This document shows positions 34,451 to 42,543 of a stretch of 64,000 nt of DNA, piece after piece. The stretch is from an uncultured Collinsella sp. GTDB taxonomy: Bacteria > Actinomycetota > Coriobacteriia > Coriobacteriales > Coriobacteriaceae. The position numbers and the translations under genes were made by a program. Under the pieces are notes generated by a model. The model saw only the letters and a list, made by a program, of their open reading frames with translations, was not told the origin of the DNA and searched no databases. The stretch spans positions 124,001 to 188,000 of the forward strand of contig UQIK01000001.1 in NCBI GenBank assembly GCA_900541125.1, written 5' to 3'. The number at the start of each line of letters is the position of its first letter. Position 1 is the stretch's first letter.

Positions 34451-34487
34451 TGCTCTTTTGACTTTGGGCTTAGATCTTGATGCTATT

Positions 34488-34507
34488 GGGTAATCGTTTT
34501 CTTATAC
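34488..34507. promoter_or_regulatory. Putative LacI-type operator in the regulator's own promoter
   Basis: GGGTAATCGTTTTCTTATAC shares GGTAATCGTT-TC with the site at 36868 before the epimerase gene and overlaps a TATACT that may be the -10 box. LacI-family operators are CG-centred, as here. It suggests autoregulation. Confidence 0.6.
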
Positions 34508-34549
34508 TGTTGCTCATTAGAAGTATTACACACGTATAAGAGGCGTCCT

Positions 34550-35554
34550 ATGTCGAAGAATCTATCTATTCGCGATATTGCCGAGATGTCTGGGGTATCT
34601 GTCGCCACGGTATCCCGCGTTATCAATAACAATGGGCGCTTTTCGGAAGAGACCCGAAAACGCGTGCAAAAGATTATTGATGAAAATGGGTACGTCACTA
34701 ATATGGCCGCGCGCAGCCTTCGCAGTTCGAAATCGGGAAACATCGGACTGATTCTGCCCGATATTTCCAACGACTTTTTCTCCACCCTCGCATACCACAC
34801 CGAACGCGAGTTGCAATCACACGGCTATTCCGTCTTTGCCTGCAACACCAGCAACGACCCTGCGCGTGAGCAGGCATATTTCAAAACGCTCACCAGCAAA
34901 CTCGTCGATGGCATCATCTGCATTAGCGGGCTCCATACCCTCGATGGAGATATCGTTCCTAAAAACCTTCCCATTGTCTGCGTCGATCGCTATCCCGAAA
35001 ACACGCTCAATATCCCTGTTGTCAGCTCCGACGAAGTAGTTGGCATGAAAACCGCCACCCAAGAGCTCATCGACCACGGATGCCGACGCATTATCTATGT
35101 CGCTAGCTATACCGCAGACTTTAAAGGCAATCGCCGAGAGCTTGGCTATCTGGACGCCCTCAAAGCAAATGGGATCGAAATCGACAACAACCTCATCGTC
35201 AACATCACCGGTAAAAAGCCCAGCATGTACGAAACAGAAGACCTCATCTCCGGCCTCATCCAACAAGGCGTCGTATTCGACGGCATCGCCGCTTCGAGCG
35301 ACCATTCCGCCGCGGGAGCCCTGCGCGCACTCCTAAACGCTGGCATCAACGTGCCGGAACAGGTCAAGCTAACGGGATTTGACGATTCTGTCTATTCGCG
35401 TCTGACCACGCCGCAAATCACGACCATTCACCGTTTTCCCGATCAGATGGCAAAGGCGGGGTGCGACGCCATACTCAAAATGCTTCGCGGAGACGAAGCC
35501 GAGAGAGAAACCATCGTTCCCGTAAAACTCGTCAAACGCGAGTCATCCTGCTAG
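34550..35554 (+). CDS. LacI-family transcriptional regulator
   Basis: A 334-residue repressor. Residues 5-30 form the helix-turn-helix and hinge start (SIRDIAEMSGVSVATVSRVIN), followed by the sugar-binding periplasmic-protein-like core with IGLILPDISNDFFSTL, TGFDDSVYSRLTTPQITTIHRF at the C-terminal subdomain. AAGAGG precedes the ATG. Its likely target is the convergent allulose-phosphate epimerase/RpiB operon, whose promoter carries several matching CG-centred sites; it probably also controls itself. The inducer would be a sugar or sugar phosphate (inference). Confidence 0.9.
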   Translation: MSKNLSIRDIAEMSGVSVATVSRVINNNGRFSEETRKRVQKIIDENGYVTNMAARSLRSSKSGNIGLILPDISNDFFSTLAYHTERELQSHGYSVFACNTSNDPAREQAYFKTLTSKLVDGIICISGLHTLDGDIVPKNLPIVCVDRYPENTLNIPVVSSDEVVGMKTATQELIDHGCRRIIYVASYTADFKGNRRELGYLDALKANGIEIDNNLIVNITGKKPSMYETEDLISGLIQQGVVFDGIAASSDHSAAGALRALLNAGINVPEQVKLTGFDDSVYSRLTTPQITTIHRFPDQMAKAGCDAILKMLRGDEAERETIVPVKLVKRESSC

Positions 35555-35717
35555 TCATCAGCAACTCGAAACAGATTCGATCAAAATAGCACCCCACTCG
35601 ACACCTAAAAGCCGGGCGGGGCGCTTGTCACACAAGCTGCTTAGCGATTAACGCTCGCCATACGAAAATACGTATACGGCCCCCTTCTACCTGCACAATA
35701 TGCGGTTAGCAGACCCG

Positions 35718-36185
35718 TTACTCACCGTCGACGACGGCAAGCCCCTGGGTTTCCTTAATCTCACCGATCATATCGATGCGGCGCTGATGACGACCGCCCT
35801 CAAACTCGGCATCGAGCCATTCGTCCACAATCATCTTGGCAAGCTCCTGACCCACGACGCGAGCGCCAAAGGCGACAATATTGGTATTGTTATGCTCTCG
35901 GCTCAGTTTTGCGCTATACGGCTCCGAGCACACCACGGCACGCACGCCCTGAACGCTGTTGGCGGCAAGCGAAATGCCGACGCCCGTACCGCAGATCAGC
36001 ACGCCCAGGTCGCACTCTCCCGACGCAACGGCCTTACCGACCCTATAGCCGCTAATCGGATAGTCAAAACGCTCGGTGGAATCGGTACCGTAGTTGATGA
36101 CCTCATGACCCTTGCCCTCGAGATGCTCCTTGATGATGTTCTTGAGCTCGACGGCGACATGATCGTTTCCAATTGCAATCTTCAT
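35718..36185 (-). CDS. RpiB-type sugar-phosphate isomerase (second copy)
   Basis: A 155-residue RpiB-fold isomerase, very similar to the rpiB at 28239 (GNDHVAVELKNIIKEHL, ICGTGVGISLAANSV, HNNTNIVAFGARVVG). It follows the epimerase gene after three bases on the same strand. In this setting it may act on allose 6-phosphate or another aldose phosphate, as AlsB/RpiB does next to AlsE, rather than on ribose 5-phosphate alone. Sequence does not settle this. Confidence 0.88.
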   Translation of the reverse strand: MKIAIGNDHVAVELKNIIKEHLEGKGHEVINYGTDSTERFDYPISGYRVGKAVASGECDLGVLICGTGVGISLAANSVQGVRAVVCSEPYSAKLSREHNNTNIVAFGARVVGQELAKMIVDEWLDAEFEGGRHQRRIDMIGEIKETQGLAVVDGE

Positions 36186-36188
36186 GAC

Positions 36189-36842
36189 TTAGTACTCCTT
36201 TCCGTCGCGGAGGTTCCGCAGGCACTCCGCATAACCGATTTCCTTACCAAAAAGTGCGCTCGTGCCCAACACAAAACCGTCGGCACCGGCGGCGGAAAGC
36301 TCGCGAACAACCTTAGGGCTGCAAGCACCGTCGATCATGAGCTTAAAGCCGTATTCATCCTTAAGGGCGGCCAGGCGCTCGATTTTTTTAGTGGTAAAGT
36401 CGATAAACTTCTGACCGGCAAAACCGGGATTCACCGTCATGACCATCACGTAATCGACGAGGTTCAACATCTCCTCAATCGTTTCAATCGAGGTATCAGG
36501 ATTGATGACCAGACCGGCAGCGGCGTCGCGTTCCTTAATGTGTGCCAGCGTCTTGACCACATAACGCTCAGACTCGGGATGGATGTAGACGATGTCGGCA
36601 CCGGCGTCCAAGAACAAATCAACCTTGGCGGCAGGTTTCTCAATCATCAGGTGTACGTCGATAGGCTTTATCGTCGCAGCGCGAATGGCCTTAACGTCCA
36701 TAACGCCCATAGTGATATTGGGCACGAAGGTGCCGTCCATAATGTCGCAGTGGAAGATATCAGCGCCGGCGACGTCAAGTCTCTCGACTTCACGACGCAA
36801 ATCGCCGTAATCGGCACACATCATGCTTGGGCAAAGCAGCAT
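36189..36842 (-). CDS. Ribulose-phosphate/allulose-6-phosphate 3-epimerase family
   Basis: A 217-residue TIM-barrel epimerase. HCDIMDGTFVPNITMG, DVHLMIEKP and VMTVNPGFAGQKF hold the metal and phosphate residues. Several points fit D-allulose-6-phosphate 3-epimerase (AlsE) better than Rpe: MTVNPGFAGQ where Rpe usually has MSVNPGFGGQ, IDGACSPKVV where Rpe has VDGGV, and GTSALFG where Rpe has AGSAIF. With the RpiB-type isomerase next to it this would be a short allulose/allose pathway. AAAGGA precedes the ATG. Operators for a LacI regulator lie directly upstream. Confidence 0.85.
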   Translation of the reverse strand: MLLCPSMMCADYGDLRREVERLDVAGADIFHCDIMDGTFVPNITMGVMDVKAIRAATIKPIDVHLMIEKPAAKVDLFLDAGADIVYIHPESERYVVKTLAHIKERDAAAGLVINPDTSIETIEEMLNLVDYVMVMTVNPGFAGQKFIDFTTKKIERLAALKDEYGFKLMIDGACSPKVVRELSAAGADGFVLGTSALFGKEIGYAECLRNLRDGKEY

Positions 36843-36867
36843 ATTTGATTCCTTTCTCGAGATGATG

Positions 36868-36985
36868 GGTAATCGTTATCGCATACTAAGATAGCAACGT
36901 TTGAGTAAACGTATACTCACATTGATTTGAATTTGAGTAAACGGTTGCGTAAGTAAGGGTAAATGGTATGAGTAAACGGTTTCTC
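36868..36985. promoter_or_regulatory. Cluster of LacI-type operators before the epimerase gene
   Basis: Four related sites: GGTAATCGTTATCGC (36868), GAGTAAACGTATACTC (36903-36918, near-perfect palindrome), GAGTAAACGGTTGCGT (36935-36950) and GAGTAAACGGTTTCTC (36970-36985). All are centred on CG as LacI-family sites are. The first shares GGTAATCGTT-TC with the promoter of the LacI gene at 34550. Spacing between the last three is about 32-35 bases, three helical turns, so repressor dimers would line up on one face. Confidence 0.7.
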
Positions 36986-37181
36986 ACGTCATTTCGCAAG
37001 GGATGAGCGGATTCGCACCCTTGCGGGTACACACGGAAAGCGCGCCCCACGATTTTGAACCAAAACGGGATAGGGCATCCCAAGCATCCCCATACGGAAA
37101 ACGACATCCCAGTCTGACAGCTCAAACCGGGATTCCGTATCCTTATTGATGCAATTAGGACTAGGACGCCCGCACACTTCT
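36986..37181. other. Hairpins between the operators and polA
   Basis: Two stems are visible: CGCAAGGG/CCCTTGCG (36995-37002, 37018-37025) and a split stem ATACGGAA-ATCCC / GGGAT-TCCGTAT (37092-37140). The second may end the polA transcript, but no T-run follows. No gene is seen. Confidence 0.4.
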
Positions 37182-39932
37182 TTACTTGGCGTCGGCCCAG
37201 GTTATGCCGGTGCTGGCTTCGGCGATCAACGGTACGCGGAGGTCTACTACGTGCTCCATGACGTCGCGGACCATGGCGGTCAGGCGCTCGACTTCGTCGA
37301 CGGGGCACTCAAAGTCCAGTTCGTCGTGTACCTGCAGGATCATGTGGGCGGCAAAGCCCTCTTCTTCCAGGCGGCGGCTTACGCGGGCCATGGCGATCTT
37401 GATGATGTCGGCCGCGGTGCCCTGCATGGGGTGGTTCATGGCCGTGCGCTCACCAAAGCCACGGAGCTGTGGGGTTTTGGCCTTGAGCTCCGGAATATGG
37501 CGCCTGCGGCCATACATGGTCTCGGCGTAGCCCGTCTGCTTGGCGCGCGCCACCACATTGTCGAGGAACGTTCGCACGCCCGGGTAGGCCTCGTAGTAGC
37601 GATCGATCATATCGCGCGCCTCGGCCATCGAGATATGCAGCGACTGCGACAGACCGTAGGCCTGCTGGCCGTACACGATGCCAAAGTTCACGGCCTTGGC
37701 GCGGCTGCGCAAATCGGGCGTTACCTCGGACACGGGAACGCCAAACACGCGCGCGGCCGTCTCGGCATGGAAGTCCTCACCCTCGTTAAAGGCACGTACC
37801 AGATGTTCATCGCCCGAGAGATGCGCGAGCAGGCGCAGCTCGATCTGCGAGTAGTCCACCGCCAAAAAGACGCTGCCCTCGCCCGCCGAGAACGCCGTCT
37901 TGACGGTACGCCCCAGCTCCGAGCGCGTCGGAATGTTCTGCAGGTTCGGGTCGCTCGAGGACAGACGCCCCGTCGCGGTGATGGTCTGGTTGTACGTGGT
38001 GTGCACTCGACCGTCACCACGGCGCAACGGACCTAGCGTGTCCAGATAGGTCGACTTAATCTTGGACTTCTCACGCCAGTCCAAAATCAGGCGCACGATC
38101 TCGTGGTCGCGGGCAAGGTCGCTCAACACCTTGGCGTTGGTCGAATAATAGCCGCGCTTAGTCTTTTTGAGGCCCTTGGTCGGAAGCCCCATAACGTCAA
38201 ACAGCACGTGCGACAGCTGCATGGGACTGCCAATATTGAAGGTCTCGTCACCCGCCAGGTCGCGAATGCTGCGCTCAACCTCGGCAATCTGGGTCGCCAG
38301 ACCCTCGGACAGACTGTGCAGGCGCTCGGGGTCCACGAGCATGCCCGCGCGCTCCATCTTGGCAAGCACCGGAACGAGCGGCATCTCGATGCCATCGAAC
38401 ACGTTGGCGGCATTCTCGCGGGCCATGCGGTCACGCAACGGCGCCACGAGCGCCAGCGTCAAGGCCGCCGTGCGAGCGGCGGGTGCAGGAGCGTCCTCGC
38501 CGGCACCCTCTGCACCGCGCGCCGCAGGCAGCGCCACCTGCAGATAGGTATCGGCCAGATACGCCTCGTCAAACTCAGAGCGGTCAGAATCCAACAGGTA
38601 GGCGGCGACCACGGTGTCGAAGATGCGCGTGGAGTCGACTGCCAGCGGATCCATGAGCTCGGGCTCAGAAGAATCGATGGGCGAAAGCTCGTGCAACAGC
38701 GCCTTCATATCTGGGCTCGCCACACGGCCCTCCATAAACAGACGCGCGAGCACGCCGGCAATCACGCCGTGAACGAAGTTGAAGCTCTCAACCTCAGCCG
38801 CCGCACCGCTGTCGCCCTCCTCGAGCGCGAACAGGCCCTTGGACGTCGCCAACCACAGTGTGCGCGTCAGTCCAAAGAGCGCACCCTCTTCCTTGTCGTC
38901 GTCCACCACGGCGGCGACCCACTCACCGGCACCAATCGCGCGGGAAATCTCAGCCGCAACGGCACCAAGCGCGTCAGCATCGCCCGCGGCTGCGCGAACC
39001 ATCGCAGGCGTCTCAAACACACTGGAGGCAGCAGCAGCCCCGCCCTCGCCACCGATCAGCGCCAAGAAACGGTTCTGCATGGCGGTGATACCAAGCGTGC
39101 CCAGCGCCGCGGAAACCTCATCGGCAGAATACGCCGGGAAGGACGTCGCCTCAAAATCGAGCTCAACGGGCGCATCGGTGCGGATGGTCGCGACCTTGCG
39201 GCTCAGCAGGGCATCGTCGATGTGCGCGCGCAGGTTTTCGCCCATCTTGCCCTTGACCTCGTCGGCATGTGCGATGACCTCGTCCAGGCTACCGTACTGC
39301 GCAATGAGCGCGCTCGCCTTTTTGGGGCCGATGCCCGGCACGCCGGGGATGTTATCGGACGTGTCGCCCTTCAGACCATAAAAGTCGGGCACGAGCGCCG
39401 GCGTGATGCCGTGATACAGATCGTCCACGCTCTCGGGCGTCATAATCGCCACGTCGGACAGGCCCTTGCGGGTCGAGACCACGTTGACGTGCTCGGTCAC
39501 GAGTTGATACATGTCGCGGTCGCCGGTCACCAGTAGCATGTCGCAGCCGGCCTCTTCACCCAGGCGCGCCATGGTTCCCAGGATATCGTCGCCTTCCCAG
39601 CCCTCGGACTGCAGAATCGGCACGTTGAGCGCGGTGAGCAGCTCCTTAATCATAGGGAACTGCGCATGCAGATCGGGGTCCATGGGCGGGCGTTGCGCCT
39701 TATACTGCGGCAGCATCTCCATGCGCACGCGCGGTTTGCCCTTGTCAAACGCCACAACAACGCCGTCGGGGTTAAAGGCGTCGATCATCTTAAGAAACAT
39801 GTTCAGAAAGCCAAAAATCGCGTTGGTGGGGCGACCGTCCGGCGCGTTCATGGTCGGCGGCACGGCGTGGAAGGCGCGATGCATGAGCGAGTTGCCGTCG
39901 ATAACGGCAAAGGTGCGGCGCTTGTCAGACAT
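37182..39932 (-). CDS. polA: DNA polymerase I
   Basis: A 916-residue PolA for gap filling and primer removal. Residues about 1-300 are the 5'-3' exonuclease (FAVIDGNSLMHRAFHA, VTGDRDMYQLV, GLKGDTSDNIPGVPGIGPKKASALI). The middle region (about 310-520) lacks the acidic residues of a working 3'-5' exonuclease, as in Taq-type enzymes. The polymerase domain holds DYSQIELRLLAHLSGD, RSRAKAVNFGIVYGQQAYGLS and QVHDELDFECP. ATG 39932 follows GAGG. It is monocistronic, with no close partner genes. Confidence 0.96.
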   Translation of the reverse strand: MSDKRRTFAVIDGNSLMHRAFHAVPPTMNAPDGRPTNAIFGFLNMFLKMIDAFNPDGVVVAFDKGKPRVRMEMLPQYKAQRPPMDPDLHAQFPMIKELLTALNVPILQSEGWEGDDILGTMARLGEEAGCDMLLVTGDRDMYQLVTEHVNVVSTRKGLSDVAIMTPESVDDLYHGITPALVPDFYGLKGDTSDNIPGVPGIGPKKASALIAQYGSLDEVIAHADEVKGKMGENLRAHIDDALLSRKVATIRTDAPVELDFEATSFPAYSADEVSAALGTLGITAMQNRFLALIGGEGGAAAASSVFETPAMVRAAAGDADALGAVAAEISRAIGAGEWVAAVVDDDKEEGALFGLTRTLWLATSKGLFALEEGDSGAAAEVESFNFVHGVIAGVLARLFMEGRVASPDMKALLHELSPIDSSEPELMDPLAVDSTRIFDTVVAAYLLDSDRSEFDEAYLADTYLQVALPAARGAEGAGEDAPAPAARTAALTLALVAPLRDRMARENAANVFDGIEMPLVPVLAKMERAGMLVDPERLHSLSEGLATQIAEVERSIRDLAGDETFNIGSPMQLSHVLFDVMGLPTKGLKKTKRGYYSTNAKVLSDLARDHEIVRLILDWREKSKIKSTYLDTLGPLRRGDGRVHTTYNQTITATGRLSSSDPNLQNIPTRSELGRTVKTAFSAGEGSVFLAVDYSQIELRLLAHLSGDEHLVRAFNEGEDFHAETAARVFGVPVSEVTPDLRSRAKAVNFGIVYGQQAYGLSQSLHISMAEARDMIDRYYEAYPGVRTFLDNVVARAKQTGYAETMYGRRRHIPELKAKTPQLRGFGERTAMNHPMQGTAADIIKIAMARVSRRLEEEGFAAHMILQVHDELDFECPVDEVERLTAMVRDVMEHVVDLRVPLIAEASTGITWADAK

Positions 39933-40098
39933 ATTGAATACCTCGCTTTGGGCTGGGCACGGTTTGCTCACTCCAGTTTACACGCTCCCCGCCCCGCGGC
40001 CACCTCACATCAAGCTCCCCCGCCACCGTGAGCCCGCGCGTGATACGATGGCTCACGGTACATCAACCAGCACGATCGATCCGAAAGGAGCCTGCGTC

Positions 40099-41496
40099 AT
40101 GGAGCGTCCCTGCGCATGGAAAAAGTACACGCCACAGCAAATCGAGGAGCTCGAGGAGCTTTGCCGCGGCTATAAGCAGTTTTTGAGTGAGAACAAGACC
40201 GAGCGCCTGTGCGTCAAGGCCGGCATCAAGATGGCCGAGGAGGCGGGATACGTCGACCTGGAGACCGTAATCGCCGAAGGCCGCGAGCTCAAGGCAGGCG
40301 ACAAGGTGTACGCCGCCAATCACGGCAAGGACCTTATGCTCGTCAACCTGGGCACCGCCCCGCTCGAGCAGGGCTTTAACATCCTGGGCGCGCACGTGGA
40401 CTCGCCGCGCCTGGACCTTAAGCAGAACCCCGCCTTCGAGGCCGGCGACATGGCTTATCTCGACACGCACTACTACGGCGGCGTCAAGAGCTACCACTGG
40501 GTGGCCTCCCCGCTCGCACTCGTAGGCGTCATCTGCAAAAAGGACGGCACCACCGTCGACATTAACATCGGCGACAAGGCCGACGACCCGGTCTTTACCA
40601 TCTCCGACCTGCTGATCCATCTCTCGAGCGAGCAGATGTCCAAGCCTGCCAAGGACGCCGTCGACGCCGAGATCCTCGACGTGATCGTGGGCGGCCGCCC
40701 CGTCAAGTTCGATGAGGACGACAAGGACGCTCCCAAGGAGCCCGTCAAGCAGATGTTCTTGGACATCCTCAAAGAGCAGTACGGCGTCGAGGAGGAGGAC
40801 TTCCTCTCCGCCGAGATCGAGGTCGTGCCCGCCGGCCCCGCCCGCGACATGGGCCTCGACCGCTCCATGATCTTGGGCTATGGCCACGACGACCGCGTCT
40901 GCGCCTACCCCTCTATGCTCGCCCAGATCAACGTCACCAACGTGGAGCGCACGAGCATCACGCTCATCGTCGACAAAGAGGAGATCGGTTCCGTGGGTGC
41001 CACCGGCATGACGAGCCGCTTCTTCGAGAACACCGTCGCCGAGATCATGACGCTCGCCGGCGAGGGTAGCCCGCTGGCCCTGCGCCGCGCGCTCGCCCGC
41101 AGCCGCATGCTCTCCTCTGACGTGTCCGCCGGCTTCGACCCGGGCTATGCCGCCAAGTTCGAGACCAAGAACGCCGCCTTTATGGGTCGCGGCCTGTGCT
41201 TTAACAAGTACACGGGCAGCCGCGGCAAGGGCGGCTCCAACGACGCCGATGCCGAGTATGTGGCCCTCGTCCGCGACATCATGGACAAGGCAGGCGTGGA
41301 TTTCCAGACCTGTGAGCTCGGCCGCGTCAACGCAGGTGGCGGCGGCACCATCGCCTACATCATGGCCAAGTACGGCATGAATGTCATCGACTCCGGCGTT
41401 GCCGTTCTGTCCATGCACGCCCTATGGGAGGTCGCCAACAAGGCCGATATCTACGAGGCCTACCGCGGCTACAAGGCCTTCCTCGAGCGCGCCTAA
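40099..41496 (+). CDS. M18 family aminopeptidase
   Basis: A 465-residue zinc metallopeptidase of family M18. GAHVDSPRLDLKQNP near residue 100 holds the first metal ligand (H-x-D), IVDKEEIGSVGATG near residue 300 carries the catalytic E-E pair, and SAGFDPGYAAKFETKNAAFMGRG and ELGRVNAGGGGTIAYIMAKYGM near the end hold further ligands. It removes N-terminal acidic or hydrophobic residues from peptides in the cytoplasm. AAAGGAG precedes ATG 40099; earlier in-frame codons lie in polA upstream sequence and are not used. Confidence 0.92.
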   Translation: MERPCAWKKYTPQQIEELEELCRGYKQFLSENKTERLCVKAGIKMAEEAGYVDLETVIAEGRELKAGDKVYAANHGKDLMLVNLGTAPLEQGFNILGAHVDSPRLDLKQNPAFEAGDMAYLDTHYYGGVKSYHWVASPLALVGVICKKDGTTVDINIGDKADDPVFTISDLLIHLSSEQMSKPAKDAVDAEILDVIVGGRPVKFDEDDKDAPKEPVKQMFLDILKEQYGVEEEDFLSAEIEVVPAGPARDMGLDRSMILGYGHDDRVCAYPSMLAQINVTNVERTSITLIVDKEEIGSVGATGMTSRFFENTVAEIMTLAGEGSPLALRRALARSRMLSSDVSAGFDPGYAAKFETKNAAFMGRGLCFNKYTGSRGKGGSNDADAEYVALVRDIMDKAGVDFQTCELGRVNAGGGGTIAYIMAKYGMNVIDSGVAVLSMHALWEVANKADIYEAYRGYKAFLERA

Positions 41497-41508
41497 CCAG
41501 CCCTTCAT

Positions 41509-41577
41509 AACTTGCGGTGAAATACGGACTAAACTGGCCTATAAACGGCCAAAACAGACCGTATTCCACCGCAACTT
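41509..41577 (-). repeat. Family 1 palindromic repeat, copy 3
   Basis: Arms of 31 nt (41509-41539, 41547-41577) with a 7-base loop. The outer arms are CTTGCGGTGAAATACGG and CCGTATTCCACCGCAA. Differences between the arms that are transitions (A facing C on the plus strand) become G-U pairs on the minus strand, so the minus strand is the better-folding RNA. It is inserted between the aminopeptidase stop and the ribosome-binding site of yaaA, unlike the other copies, which lie between convergent genes. Confidence 0.85.
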
Positions 41578-41599
41578 CCTTTTTGACAGAGGAGAGTCC

Positions 41600-42409
41600 A
41601 TGCTGCAGGTCATCATTTCGCCCGCCAAGCAGATGCGCTCGGCCCAAGATGCTTTTGAAGTCCTGGGCATTCCGCCCTTTGCGCGCGAGACGGCTCGACT
41701 GCATCGCGCGTTGCTAGATATTGAGCGAAATGAAGGCAGCGGCGGCCTGCAGGCGCTATGGAACGTGAGTGACAAACTGCTGGGGCCTTGCCTCAACACC
41801 CTGCATGAGTTCGAGCCCATCTTGGAAAACGGCGACCTCGACAATCCCGATATCGCCCGCAATACCTCCCCCGCCGTCATGTCCTATCACGGCATTCAAT
41901 ACCAGAGCATGGCACCCGAGGTGATGGATGCCGCGCAGCTCGCATGGCTGCAAGACCATCTGTGGATCCTCTCGGGCCTTTACGGATGCGTACGCCCCTT
42001 TCATGCCGTCGAACCGTATCGGCTGGAGATGGGTGCGAAGCTCGCCGTTGACGATGCCCGAGACCTCTACGCGTTTTGGAGCGACAAGCTCGCGCGGGTT
42101 ATCGCCCCGGCAGGTTCAAACACCACGATCGTCAACCTCGCCAGCGTAGAGTATGCCAAAGCCGTTCTGCCCCACCTCGCGGGCGACGCCACAGCCGTCA
42201 CGTGCCTCTTTGGCGAGGGTATCCGCAACGGGAAGCCCATCCAACGGTCGACCGCCAGCAAAAAGGCGCGCGGCTCCATGGTGCGGTGGATGGCAGAAAA
42301 CAAGCTCGAGGATGCAAGCGAACTTACCGCATTCAACATCGGCTATCGCCACGTCCCCGAGCTCTCATACCTAGGCACCCTCGTGTTCATCAACGAACAG
42401 ATGCTCTAG
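41600..42409 (+). CDS. yaaA: YaaA family peroxide stress protein
   Basis: A 269-residue protein of the YaaA/DUF328 family. It begins VIISPAKQMR, has SPAVMSYHGIQYQSM near residue 95, HLWILSGLYGCVRPFHAVEPYRLEM near residue 115, and ASVEYAKAV near residue 180, all typical. YaaA in E. coli lowers free iron and limits DNA damage under peroxide stress. GAGGAG lies six bases before ATG 41600. The family 1 hairpin copy 3 ends only 22 bases upstream of the start, so it lies in the 5' leader. Confidence 0.92.
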   Translation: MLQVIISPAKQMRSAQDAFEVLGIPPFARETARLHRALLDIERNEGSGGLQALWNVSDKLLGPCLNTLHEFEPILENGDLDNPDIARNTSPAVMSYHGIQYQSMAPEVMDAAQLAWLQDHLWILSGLYGCVRPFHAVEPYRLEMGAKLAVDDARDLYAFWSDKLARVIAPAGSNTTIVNLASVEYAKAVLPHLAGDATAVTCLFGEGIRNGKPIQRSTASKKARGSMVRWMAENKLEDASELTAFNIGYRHVPELSYLGTLVFINEQML

Positions 42410-42449
42410 AGCCGGCACCCAACACTGACCCGCTCAGCCTTCTCTATAT

Positions 42450-42516
42450 AACTTGCGGTGGAATAATTCCTATTTGAGCCTTTTTCGCACAATCAGGAAC
42501 TATTCCACCGCAACTT
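42450..42516 (-). repeat. Family 1 palindromic repeat, copy 4
   Basis: Arms of 27 nt (42450-42476, 42490-42516) around a 13-base loop. Both arms have the GTGGAATA/TATTCCAC version where copies 1 and 2 have GTGAAATA/TATTTCAC, a paired change that keeps the stem. Further differences between arms are G-U compatible on the minus strand. It lies between yaaA and a convergent hypothetical gene. Confidence 0.85.
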
Positions 42517-42543
42517 TTATGAATTGGCTGCTAGGCTCGACAC

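Noticed and set aside
38103..39536. 477-codon open frame on the plus strand opposite polA
   Set aside because: Antisense frame produced by the strong GC bias at third positions of polA; His/Arg-rich product without domains. The same holds for long frames opposite brnQ (1360-2358), the aminotransferase/yedF (3011-4963), the reductases (8118-9845) and ftsZ (59784-61244).
933..42516. CRISPR-like interpretation of the dispersed repeats
   Set aside because: The repeats are single palindromes tens of kb apart, not arrays with regular spacers, and no cas genes are present.
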